From positions 1 through 7,705 of the forward strand of contig JAWLBS010000256.1 of NCBI GenBank assembly GCA_041687575.1: 7,705 nt of DNA, written 5' to 3'. Origin of the DNA: JANYLN01 sp041687575. GTDB lineage: Bacteria; Planctomycetota; Phycisphaerae; UBA1845; JANYLN01. Positions within the stretch are counted from its first letter, which is position 1. Every line of letters begins with the position of its first letter. The position numbers were made by a program, and so were the translations under genes. Below are positions 1 through 5,899 of this stretch, one piece after another. The notes under the pieces are model-generated. The model had not been told where the DNA came from, searched no databases, and worked only from the letters and a program-made list of their open reading frames with translations.

Positions 1-1
1 T

Positions 2-1690
2 GTCGCCGTGGCGTGCACAGGCGCGCGGGCGGAGTCGATGTCGACCCTGCTGGAGAAGGGGATCTATTACCAGGAGACGGCGGGCGACCTCGACGCCGCC
101 ATCGGGGTCTACGAACAGGTCCTGGAAGATGCCAGGGCGAACCGCCGCTACGCTGCGGAGGCGCAGTATCGCCTGGGCGTCTGCCTGCTCAAGAAGAACC
201 GATCGAAAGAGGCGCTGGCGGCGTTTCAGACCGTCCTGGACCGTTATGGCGACCAGGAACAGACGGCAAAGTTGGCGCGCGAGCAGATCAGCCAGGTTCG
301 CAAGGGCCTCGGCGGCGAGCAGGTAGCGAAGATCGTCGCCGCCGCTGTCGGCACGATCTCACGGTCTGCCGAGGGCGATCCCCGGATAGCCCCGGCGCTC
401 GAATCCCTGGAAGGACTCGACGAGACGGCCGTCGTCTCGCAGCTCGCGGAGTACCTGGATGCCGATACGCCGAACGTCCGGCGAGCCGCCATCTACATCC
501 TCTGGAAGGGGAGCTTCGACGGGATCGAGCCGGCTGTGCCGGGCCTCCAGCGGCTGTTGGGGCACGAAGAGGAATTCACTCGCGGCATGGCGGCGATCGC
601 CTTGGGCAGCAACCACGTCGTTTCGAGCTACGAGGCCATCGCCGATATGACGCTCCACGACAGAAGCGGCTACGCCCGCCGCTGCGCCGCGTATGCCCTG
701 GGCCTGCTGGGCGAGCCCAAGGCAAAGCCCGTGCTCGAACAGGCGCTCGAGGATGCCGACCCGCTCGTTAAGGCCAATGCCAAGGCGGCCCTGCAGATGC
801 TGAGCGCCCCGGCCAGCCAGCCGGACGGCGGTTCCGCGAGCAAGGCGGGCTCAACCCCCACAAGGCCTGGCGTAGTCGAGACGAACCCATCCGCCCTTGC
901 CGAGGATGTGGACCCTGCGCTTAAGAAGATCACCGTTACCTTCAACACGCCGATGATGAGCGGCTCGTGGTCGTGGACGGGCGGCGGCGAGACATATCCG
1001 GAGACGACCGGCAGCCCTTCCTACGATGCGGACAGACTCGTCTGCACGTTGCCGGTCAAGCTCCAGCCCGGCAAGGTCTACTGGGTGGGCGGCAACAGCA
1101 AGAGTTACAAGAACTTCCGCACGGCCGCCGGCGTGCCCGTGCCGTGGTATGCGATCGTCTTCTCCACACGCGGCGCCGACGGCAAGCCCACGCCGATCCC
1201 GGCCGACATGCGGGCCAGGGCCGAGGCCCTGAATGCGATCGCCATGGCGCAGGTGACCTCGCCGGCCAGGCCCCAGCCCCGGGTCGTCCGCACGATGCCC
1301 GAGGCCTTTGCCGATGACGTGCCCGCCTCCCAGCGGATGATCCTGGTGACGTTCGACCAGAAGATGCTCGACGGCAGCTGGTCGTGGACGGGCAGCGGCG
1401 AGACCTACCCTGAAACCACGGGTCGGCCGGCGTACAACGGGTCGGGCACGATGTGCAGCCTGCCGGTCAAGCTCGAGCCGGGCAAGGTGTACTGGGTGGG
1501 CGTCAACAGCCCGAGTTATCAGAACTTCCAGGCGGTCGACGGCACCCCGGCCGAGCGGTACGTCATCCTGTTCGCCACCCGCTCGGCCGACGGCAAGCCC
1601 ACGCCGATCCCGCAGGACTTGCTGGAGAAGGCCCGGCAGATCAACGGCGTTCGCGCGAGTGGGAGCCAACAGGCAGGAAATGAGAATTAG
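2..1690 (+). CDS. Exported TPR/HEAT-repeat protein with two SbsA-type Ig-like domains (5' partial)
   Basis: Function unknown; the architecture suggests an extracytoplasmic protein-protein interaction scaffold. The reading frame is open to the left edge. Its first codons read VAVACTGARA|ES, which resembles the end of a signal peptide with an A-x-A cleavage site, so the true start is probably upstream. An internal ATG at 38 is possible but would lose the export signal. Counting from the GTG at position 8, residues about 22-98 are TPR-like helices (AIGVYEQVLEDA, AQYRLGVCLLKK, EALAAFQTVLDRY). Residues about 125-265 look like HEAT repeats (VRRAAIYILWKG, TRGMAAIALG, RRCAAYALGLLGEP). A Pro/Ser/Gly linker at 266-287 precedes two Ig-like (Big_5) domains at 289-409 and 426-546, both carrying GSWSWTG, ETYPETTG and LPVKLxPGKVYWVG. 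No enzyme motif is visible. It ends 12 nt before the histidine kinase gene, so the two are probably cotranscribed. The domain calls come from motif recognition. Confidence 0.85.
   Translation, partial: VAVACTGARAESMSTLLEKGIYYQETAGDLDAAIGVYEQVLEDARANRRYAAEAQYRLGVCLLKKNRSKEALAAFQTVLDRYGDQEQTAKLAREQISQVRKGLGGEQVAKIVAAAVGTISRSAEGDPRIAPALESLEGLDETAVVSQLAEYLDADTPNVRRAAIYILWKGSFDGIEPAVPGLQRLLGHEEEFTRGMAAIALGSNHVVSSYEAIADMTLHDRSGYARRCAAYALGLLGEPKAKPVLEQALEDADPLVKANAKAALQMLSAPASQPDGGSASKAGSTPTRPGVVETNPSALAEDVDPALKKITVTFNTPMMSGSWSWTGGGETYPETTGSPSYDADRLVCTLPVKLQPGKVYWVGGNSKSYKNFRTAAGVPVPWYAIVFSTRGADGKPTPIPADMRARAEALNAIAMAQVTSPARPQPRVVRTMPEAFADDVPASQRMILVTFDQKMLDGSWSWTGSGETYPETTGRPAYNGSGTMCSLPVKLEPGKVYWVGVNSPSYQNFQAVDGTPAERYVILFATRSADGKPTPIPQDLLEKARQINGVRASGSQQAGNEN
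872..1645 (+). repeat. Tandem intragenic duplication encoding two Ig-like domains
   Basis: Two 363-nt units (872-1234 and 1283-1645), offset by 411 nt, encode 121-residue domains that align without a gap. By eye about 70 of 121 residues are identical. A 27-nt stretch is identical in the two copies (1175-1201 and 1586-1612), coding for the ADGKPTPIP segment. Conserved blocks are GSWSWTG, ETYPETTG and LPVKL-PGKVYWVG; the start and end of each unit have diverged more. This indicates an in-gene duplication, old enough for most synonymous sites to differ. Confidence 0.9.
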
Positions 1691-1702
1691 CCCGGTGCAC
1701 CC

Positions 1703-3697
1703 ATGCGAAGTCCTCTGACATCGGACAGACGAAACCAGCCCCGCACGGGCCGCAGCTACTCGCTGTGGCCCGTGCTGGGGGTGCTTCTGCCGGCCGTGCT
1801 CGTGCCGACCGGCTGTCTGCTGTGGTTCATGAATCTCGCCGTGCGCAACGAGAGCCTCGCCGTGCGTCAGCGGCTGACCGATGTCTACCGCGAGGGCCTT
1901 CTCGCCGCCCGCGACACCATCGAGCGCCAATGCGAGGCGATTGCGGCGTGCGAGGTCGAGGCGGATGTCGCCACACCTGCCGAGCGGTTCGCGCGGATCG
2001 TCGCCGCCGGCCTGGTCGACAGCGTGGTGATCCGCGATGCGTCCGGGGCAGCGCTCTACCCGTCGGCCTGGAGCCCCGCCTCTTTGCCAGCCGGTCCCGA
2101 TCCTGACCTTCTGCAGGCTGCCGAGCGCCTCCAGCAGCAGGGCGACGACCACGCCCACGCCGCCGAGACCTGCGCGGCAATCGCCCGCGATGCACCCGAC
2201 ATCAACACTCGCGCCGCGGCGCTGCAGGCGCAGGCGCGATGCCTGCTGCGGGCGGGACACAGGGACCAGGCCCTGTCTATCCTCACTGAACGCTTCGCCT
2301 CGCCCGAGCTGCAGGATGCGAGCGACACGACCGGGCGGCTCATCGCCCCGGCTGCCCACCTGCTCGCCCTGCAGCTGATCGCCGACCCCGACTCCGACAC
2401 CTTCCGCAACATCGCCGACCGGCTGGCCGGGACGTGGCTCAACGACTATCGCAGGCCGATGCCCGCCTCGCAGCGATGCTTCCTGATGCACGCCCTGCAG
2501 CAGGTCGATCCGGGCCGGCACGACCTGCCGACCTTGCCGGCTGAAGACCTGGCGATGCAGTACCTGGAAACGGAGCAGCCGGCGGCCGAGCCGGGCAGGT
2601 TCATTCGCACCGCACTGCCCGGCGTCTGGCACATGGCCGGGGGCGACGGCACGGCCGTGGTGCTGTTGCAGCAGGAGCGGTTCGTGTCGCGGCTCGAAAG
2701 CGTGATCCGGCCCCGCGATCTGCCCGGGATGCGACTGGGCGTGCGGCCGCCGGGCCTGGACCCGGTTCAGCCGGAACCGCTGTTGACGTCCGCGGCCGGC
2801 GAGATGCTGCCCGGCTGGACGCTGGACGTGCGCCTGACCGACCCGGATCTGTTCGCCGCCGAGTCGAGCCGCAGGCGGGCCCTGTACCTGTGGACCGGCG
2901 GGGCGGGCATCGCGCTGATTGCGATTCTGGCCGCCGGCGTCGCCGGGTTCGTCAGCCGGCAGATGCGGCTGACGCGGCTCAAGAACGACCTGATCGCCAC
3001 CGTAACGCACGAACTCAAGACGCCGCTTGCGTCGATGCGGATGCTGGTGGACACGCTGCTGGAGGGGCGCTATCGCGACCGCCTGCAGGTGAGCGAGTAC
3101 CTGCAGCTGATCGCCGCGGAGAACCTGCGGCTCAGCCGGCTGATCGACAACTTCCTGACCTTCTCCCGCATGGAGCGCAGCAAGCGGGCCTTCGAGTTTC
3201 GCCCGGTGCGGATCGAGCAGGTCGTCGATGCGGCCGCTCGCGCCATGGCCGACCGATTCGCCGGTCCGGACTGTCGCCTCGATCTGCGGGTGGAGCCCGA
3301 TCTGCCCGAGGTGCACGGCGACCCCGACGCGCTGACGACCGTGGTTCTCAACCTGCTGGACAACGCCTGGAAGTACACCGGCGACTGCAAGTGCGTCACC
3401 ATCCGCGCCGCCGCACGCGACAGCCGGGTCGTCATCGATGTGCAGGACAACGGGGTGGGCATCCCGCCGCGGGCGCAGCGACGGATCTTCGAGAGGTTCT
3501 ACCAGGTCGATCGAAGCCTGTCGCGCGGGGTCGGCGGGTGTGGGTTGGGGTTGAGCATTGTGCGGTTCATCGTCGCCGCCCACGGCGGGGCCGTCTCGGT
3601 CGCCAGCCAGCCCGGGCAGGGGAGCACCTTTACGGTCACGCTGCCGATTGCCGAGGCTGATGCCAGTAACACCAGGAGAGACTCGCATGCCTGCTGA
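1703..3697 (+). CDS. Membrane sensor histidine kinase with large extracytoplasmic domain
   Basis: This two-component sensor kinase autophosphorylates on a histidine and passes the phosphate to its regulator. Residues about 22-45 form a first membrane helix after a basic cytoplasmic N-terminus. Residues 46-393 are extracytoplasmic and include a TPR-like helical stretch at about 134-198. A second membrane helix lies at about 395-416. The kinase core follows almost directly, with no room for a HAMP domain: H-box VTHELKTPL with phosphoacceptor His436, N-box LNLLDNAWKYTG (Asn550, Asn554), G1 box DNGVGIP (582-588), F-box IFERFY (595-600) and G2 box GCGLGLS (612-618). All key residues are present. 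The ATG at 1703 is the first in-frame start after the previous stop, but no good Shine-Dalgarno precedes it, so expression may depend on coupling to the upstream gene. The stop overlaps the response regulator start by 11 nt. The ligand is unknown. Confidence 0.95.
   Translation: MRSPLTSDRRNQPRTGRSYSLWPVLGVLLPAVLVPTGCLLWFMNLAVRNESLAVRQRLTDVYREGLLAARDTIERQCEAIAACEVEADVATPAERFARIVAAGLVDSVVIRDASGAALYPSAWSPASLPAGPDPDLLQAAERLQQQGDDHAHAAETCAAIARDAPDINTRAAALQAQARCLLRAGHRDQALSILTERFASPELQDASDTTGRLIAPAAHLLALQLIADPDSDTFRNIADRLAGTWLNDYRRPMPASQRCFLMHALQQVDPGRHDLPTLPAEDLAMQYLETEQPAAEPGRFIRTALPGVWHMAGGDGTAVVLLQQERFVSRLESVIRPRDLPGMRLGVRPPGLDPVQPEPLLTSAAGEMLPGWTLDVRLTDPDLFAAESSRRRALYLWTGGAGIALIAILAAGVAGFVSRQMRLTRLKNDLIATVTHELKTPLASMRMLVDTLLEGRYRDRLQVSEYLQLIAAENLRLSRLIDNFLTFSRMERSKRAFEFRPVRIEQVVDAAARAMADRFAGPDCRLDLRVEPDLPEVHGDPDALTTVVLNLLDNAWKYTGDCKCVTIRAAARDSRVVIDVQDNGVGIPPRAQRRIFERFYQVDRSLSRGVGGCGLGLSIVRFIVAAHGGAVSVASQPGQGSTFTVTLPIAEADASNTRRDSHAC
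3673..3680 (+). promoter_or_regulatory. Ribosome binding site of the response regulator gene
   Basis: AGGAGAG lies 6-7 nt before the ATG at 3687 and inside the last codons of the kinase gene. It decides the regulator start: this ATG yields a protein beginning MPAETILIVEDE, the normal start of a receiver domain. The open frame upstream merely overlaps the kinase. Confidence 0.85.
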
Positions 3698-4415
3698 AAC
3701 CATCCTGATCGTCGAAGACGAACCCGCCATGCTTCGGGGCCTGAGGGACAACTTCGAGTACGAAGGCTACTGCGTCATGACCGCCGCCGACGGCGAAACC
3801 GGGCTGCAGATGGCGGTGGATCGCCGGCCGGACCTGATCGTCCTGGACATCATGCTGCCGAAGGTCAACGGCTACGAGATCTGCCGGCTGATCCGCCGCG
3901 AGGGGCTCGACGTGCCGATCATCATGCTGACCGCCAAGGGACAGGAGACCGACATCGTGCTCGGGCTGAACCTCGGTGCCGACGACTACGTCACCAAGCC
4001 CTTCAGCATCAAAGAACTGCTCGCCCGGGCCAACGCCTTTCTGCGGCGCCGACGCCAGCGGCAGGAGAAGAGTTATTCCTTCGGCCGGTTCCGGCTGGAC
4101 TGCGGGTCGCACAAGCTCGCGAAGGACGGCAGCGAGGTGCCGCTCACGCCCAAGGAGTTCGAACTGCTGGTGCTGCTGGTCAGCCACCCCCAGCGGGCGT
4201 TCAGCCGGGACGAAATCCTGCGGCTGGTCTGGGGCTACGACGTGATCGTCACGTCCCGCAGCGTCGACCGGTGCATCAACACGCTTCGGGCCAAAATCGA
4301 ACACGACCCGTCGCAGCCGCAGTTCATTCGTACCGTTCGCGACGTCGGCTACCGCTTCGAGGCGGGGCAGGAAGGGGAGGATCTCGGGCGGTGCGTTCCC
4401 CCGCCGTCATCCTGA
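3687..4415 (+). CDS. OmpR/PhoB-family response regulator
   Basis: This is the cytoplasmic partner of the preceding kinase: a DNA-binding transcription regulator activated by aspartyl phosphorylation. The 242-residue length is usual for the family. The receiver domain (about 4-122) has the acidic pair Glu10/Asp11, phosphoacceptor Asp54 in IVLDIMLP, Thr82 in LTAKG and Lys104 in VTKPFS. After an Arg-rich linker, residues about 129-226 form the winged-helix effector, with LTPKEFELL, SRDEILRLVWG, the recognition helix around SRSVDRCINTLRAKIE, and the closing IRTVRDVGYRFEA. The start overlaps the kinase stop by 11 nt, a sign of translational coupling. The last 16 residues extend past the end of the fold and are Gly/Glu/Pro/Ser-rich. 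The stop codon TGA lies inside a GTCATCCTGA repeat unit, so this tail was probably reshaped by repeat insertion. The target genes cannot be told from the sequence. Confidence 0.96.
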   Translation: MPAETILIVEDEPAMLRGLRDNFEYEGYCVMTAADGETGLQMAVDRRPDLIVLDIMLPKVNGYEICRLIRREGLDVPIIMLTAKGQETDIVLGLNLGADDYVTKPFSIKELLARANAFLRRRRQRQEKSYSFGRFRLDCGSHKLAKDGSEVPLTPKEFELLVLLVSHPQRAFSRDEILRLVWGYDVIVTSRSVDRCINTLRAKIEHDPSQPQFIRTVRDVGYRFEAGQEGEDLGRCVPPPSS

Positions 4416-4434
4416 ACGCAGCGTGGGATCTCTG
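4392..4434 (+). repeat. GTCATCCTGA repeat, copy A, overlapping the regulator stop
   Basis: The unit runs from 4406 to 4434: core GTCATCCTGA, then a variable part and the end GGATCTCTG. It matches copy B at 23 of 29 positions by eye and shares its first 15 nt with copy C. A left arm TGCGTTC (4392-4398) is complementary to GAACGCA (4414-4420), giving a 7-bp stem with a 15-nt loop. The TGA within the core (4413-4415) is the stop codon of the response regulator. Confidence 0.75.
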
Positions 4435-4446
4435 CCTCGCGAGGCC

Positions 4447-4485
4447 ATCCTTCGTTGTCATCCTGAGCAACGCGAAGGATCTCTG
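4447..4485 (+). repeat. GTCATCCTGA repeat, copy B, with hairpin arms
   Basis: The unit at 4457-4485 has the GTCATCCTGA core and the GGATCTCTG end. The left arm ATCCTTCGTTG (4447-4457) pairs with CAACG-CG-AAGGAT (4468-4480): 11 base pairs with a 2-nt bulge around a 10-nt loop carrying most of the core. This is the most complete copy. Similar GTCATCCTGAG..GAAGGATCTC units are, from memory, frequent between genes in many GC-rich bacteria and often appear as spurious peptides. That is recollection, not a search result. Confidence 0.75.
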
Positions 4486-4486
4486 A

Positions 4487-4508
4487 CAAGCGGGCCGCTA
4501 TCCGCTTG
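4487..4508. terminator. GC-rich hairpin between convergent genes, possible terminator
   Basis: CAAGCGG (4487-4493) and CCGCTTG (4502-4508) form a perfect 7-bp stem with an 8-nt loop, 72 nt after the regulator stop. No T-run follows on either strand, so it is not a textbook intrinsic terminator. It may pause polymerase or protect the 3' end. Its right arm overlaps the left arm of repeat copy C by 3 nt, so the two stems compete. Confidence 0.4.
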
Positions 4509-4545
4509 CGTTCTGTGCATCCACCTGTCATCCTGAACGCAACCT
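4506..4545 (+). repeat. GTCATCCTGA repeat, copy C, partial
   Basis: GTCATCCTGAACGCA at 4527-4541 repeats the first 15 nt of copy A, but the GGATCTC end is missing. The left arm TTGCGTTC (4506-4513) is complementary to GAACGCAA (4535-4542), giving an 8-bp stem with a 21-nt loop. It is in the same orientation as copies A and B; unit starts are 51 and 70 nt apart. Confidence 0.7.
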
Positions 4546-4589
4546 GGGGCGGTGTTTCCGGAAGGAACGCACCCCCCATCCGAAGAATT

Positions 4590-4616
4590 CCATGGTCACA
4601 AACAGCGTGGCCATGG
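4590..4616. repeat. Ten-pair stem-loop in the convergent gap
   Basis: CCATGGTCAC (4590-4599) pairs with GTGGCCATGG (4607-4616) around the 7-nt loop AAACAGC. Nine pairs are Watson-Crick and one is a G-T wobble. No T-run follows on the plus strand. It lies 101 nt beyond the stop of the minus-strand decarboxylase gene and could serve as a 3'-end structure for either convergent transcript. Confidence 0.6.
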
Positions 4617-4690
4617 CACCCGGCACGGCCCTGCTCCCTGGTTCGCCGAACGACGGCTTCGCAGGGCGGGGACGCAGGACCATGGCACCC
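4611..4690. repeat. Direct repeat CCATGGCACCC flanking a nested inverted repeat
   Basis: CCATGGCACCC occurs at 4611-4621 and 4680-4690. Between the copies, GCCCTGC (4628-4634) pairs with GCAGGGC (4661-4667), and an inner GCCG/CGGC stem (4645-4648 and 4654-4657) nests in the loop. The first copy overlaps the right arm of the 4590-4616 hairpin. A structured block between short direct repeats could be a small mobile or REP-like element. No protein is encoded that I would believe. Confidence 0.45.
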
Positions 4691-4715
4691 GAATCAGGGG
4701 GATTGCACCTGGCAG

Positions 4716-5666
4716 TTATGTCTGCGCCTGGCGGGTCGGCAGGCGGGTGCGGAAGTACTCGATCGTCCGCGCAACGCCCTCGCGGCGAGGCACGCGGGGG
4801 CTCCAGCCGAGCAGCCGCTGGGCGAGGCTGATGTCCGGGCAGCGGACCATCGGGTCGTCGGCCCGCCCGGGCGTGGCGCGGAGCTCGGAGCGCGAGCCGG
4901 TCAGTTCGATCACCTCCTCGGCAACCTGGCGGATGGTAACCTCGTCCGGGTTGCCGATGTTGACCGGCTGGCAATAGTCGGTGTCCGACAGCCGCAGGAT
5001 CCCCTCGACCAGGTCGTCGACATAGCAGAACGAACGGGTCTGCCGCCCGCCGCCGTGCAGGCACAGCGGCTCGCCGGCCAAGGCCTGGCCGATGAAGTTC
5101 GGCAGGACGCGGCCGTCGCCGGCCCGCATGCCGGGCCCGTAGGTGTTGAACACCCTGGCGATCCGCACGGGCACGTGGTGGCGGCGGTGCCAGGCGGTGA
5201 TCATGGCCTCGGCGAACCGCTTGCCCTCGTCGTAGGGGCTCCGCAGGCCGATGGGGTTGACGTGGCCGTAGTAGCTTTCCGGCTGGGGGTGGACCTCCGG
5301 GTCGCCGTAGCACTCGCTGGTGGAGGTCTGCAGGAAGACGGCCCCCTTGCGGCGGGCGAGCTCGAGCATGTTGAGCACGCCCTGGCTGCAGGTCCGCATG
5401 ATCTCCATCGACAGCGATTCGAAGTCGATCGGCGAGGCGGGGCAGGCGAGGTTGAAGACCTTGCTGACGGGCTCGTCGACTTCGATTGGGTCGGCGATGT
5501 CCGCCTCCATGAAGCGGAAATGCGGGTGTCCGAGCAGGGCCTCGGCGTGCTGCACCTGTCCGCTGGCAAAGTTATCGACCCCGATCACCTGCTCGCCCGC
5601 ATCCAGGAGGCGCCGGCACAGATGGTAGGGGACGAAGCCTGCTGCACCTGTGACCAGCATTGCCAT
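4716..5666 (-). CDS. UDP-glucuronate decarboxylase (UDP-xylose synthase)-like SDR enzyme
   Basis: Members of this extended-SDR family oxidise and decarboxylate UDP-glucuronate with bound NAD+ to give UDP-xylose in the cytoplasm. The 316-residue protein is typical in length and carries the family signatures: FNLACPASPIDF (71-82), TSTSECYGDPEVHPQPESYYG (114-134), the catalytic YxxxK as Tyr145/Lys149 in YDEGKR, RVFNTYGPGM (171-180), DGRVLPNFI (184-192), TRSFCYVDDLVEG (210-222) and DDP..RCPDIS (270-280). UDP-glucuronate decarboxylase is the best match; another nucleotide-sugar epimerase or dehydratase is less likely. The start is set by AGGAG 6 nt before the ATG; a second ATG two codons in is worse placed. 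One oddity: the nucleotide-binding motif reads TGAAGFVPYHL, so Pro13 stands where the third Gly of GxxGxxG is expected. The gene is divergent from the UbiA-family gene and convergent with the regulator gene. Confidence 0.9.
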   Translation of the reverse strand: MAMLVTGAAGFVPYHLCRRLLDAGEQVIGVDNFASGQVQHAEALLGHPHFRFMEADIADPIEVDEPVSKVFNLACPASPIDFESLSMEIMRTCSQGVLNMLELARRKGAVFLQTSTSECYGDPEVHPQPESYYGHVNPIGLRSPYDEGKRFAEAMITAWHRRHHVPVRIARVFNTYGPGMRAGDGRVLPNFIGQALAGEPLCLHGGGRQTRSFCYVDDLVEGILRLSDTDYCQPVNIGNPDEVTIRQVAEEVIELTGSRSELRATPGRADDPMVRCPDISLAQRLLGWSPRVPRREGVARTIEYFRTRLPTRQAQT

Positions 5667-5672
5667 GGCGGT

Positions 5673-5677
5673 CTCCT
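5673..5677 (-). promoter_or_regulatory. Ribosome binding site of the decarboxylase gene
   Basis: On the minus strand AGGAG is followed by 6 nt and the ATG at 5666-5664. This spacing favours the first of two nearby ATG codons. Confidence 0.75.
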
Positions 5678-5716
5678 GTCGGGCGACGTCGAGCGGACTG
5701 CCTTGTGTCGCATGGT

Positions 5717-5746
5717 ATTATTCGGCGCACACGTTGCTATCGTCCA
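5717..5746 (-). promoter_or_regulatory. Candidate sigma-70-type promoter for the decarboxylase gene
   Basis: Reading the minus strand, TGGACG (5746-5741) and AATAAT (5722-5717) are separated by 18 nt. They resemble the -35 (4 of 6) and -10 boxes and sit in an AT-richer patch of GC-rich DNA. Transcription would begin near 5710 and give a leader of roughly 45 nt containing the AGGAG. Identified by eye. Confidence 0.4.
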
Positions 5747-5820
5747 GCGGGCCGGTCGTTTTTCAGACTCCTGCTGAGCCCGTGCTGTGGGGCAAATGCG
5801 CCGGGCCCGGTGGCAAATCC

Positions 5821-5862
5821 GTTGCCGGCACCGCCATCCGCCATCCGCGTTGCCGGTGCAAC
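5821..5862. repeat. Inverted and direct repeats in the divergent promoter region
   Basis: The 232-nt gap between divergent genes contains the 8-bp palindrome TGCCGGCA (5823-5830), a tandem pair GCCATCC (5833-5846), and the hairpin GTTGC-CGGT-GCAAC (5849-5862). GTTGCCGG occurs twice, at 5821-5828 and 5849-5856, 28 nt apart. This lies just upstream of the candidate promoter for the UbiA-family gene and could be an operator. In GC-rich DNA such short repeats also arise by chance. Confidence 0.3.
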
Positions 5863-5863
5863 C

Positions 5864-5893
5864 CTGTAAATCCTTCTGCATTTATGGCATAAT
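5864..5893 (+). promoter_or_regulatory. Candidate promoter directly before the UbiA-family gene, possibly leaderless
   Basis: CATAAT at 5888-5893 resembles a -10 box in the most AT-rich patch nearby. A weak -35 (CTGTAA at 5864-5869, spacing 18) lies upstream. A start about 7 nt after the -10 box falls at or next to the A of the ATG at 5900. No Shine-Dalgarno is visible in the 20 nt before that ATG. Both facts fit a leaderless transcript. Confidence 0.4.
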
Positions 5894-5899
5894 TACACC

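Noticed and set aside
851..3751. A very long open frame (966 codons) on the minus strand, opposite the Ig-like protein and the histidine kinase
   Set aside because: It is rich in His, Gln, Arg, Gly and Pro with no domain motif, spans two well-supported plus-strand genes and has no credible start site. This is the usual result of high-GC codon bias on the opposite strand.
4406..4545. The three repeats as a CRISPR array
   Set aside because: Unit starts are 51 and 70 nt apart, the copies are imperfect and shortened, and no cas gene is present.
4349..4579. Short open frames on both strands giving peptides such as VILSNAKDL and RVAQDDN
   Set aside because: These are translations of the GTCATCCTGA repeats themselves. 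Such peptides are known to be spurious products of intergenic repeats.
4592..4831. A small gene starting at the ATG in the gap between the convergent genes
   Set aside because: The ATG lies inside a hairpin arm, no ribosome binding site precedes it, and the frame runs into the decarboxylase gene on the other strand.
4506..5777. A 423-codon plus-strand open frame through the repeat gap and opposite the decarboxylase gene
   Set aside because: It begins in repeat DNA and then reads the complement of a well-supported enzyme gene; no family motif is present.
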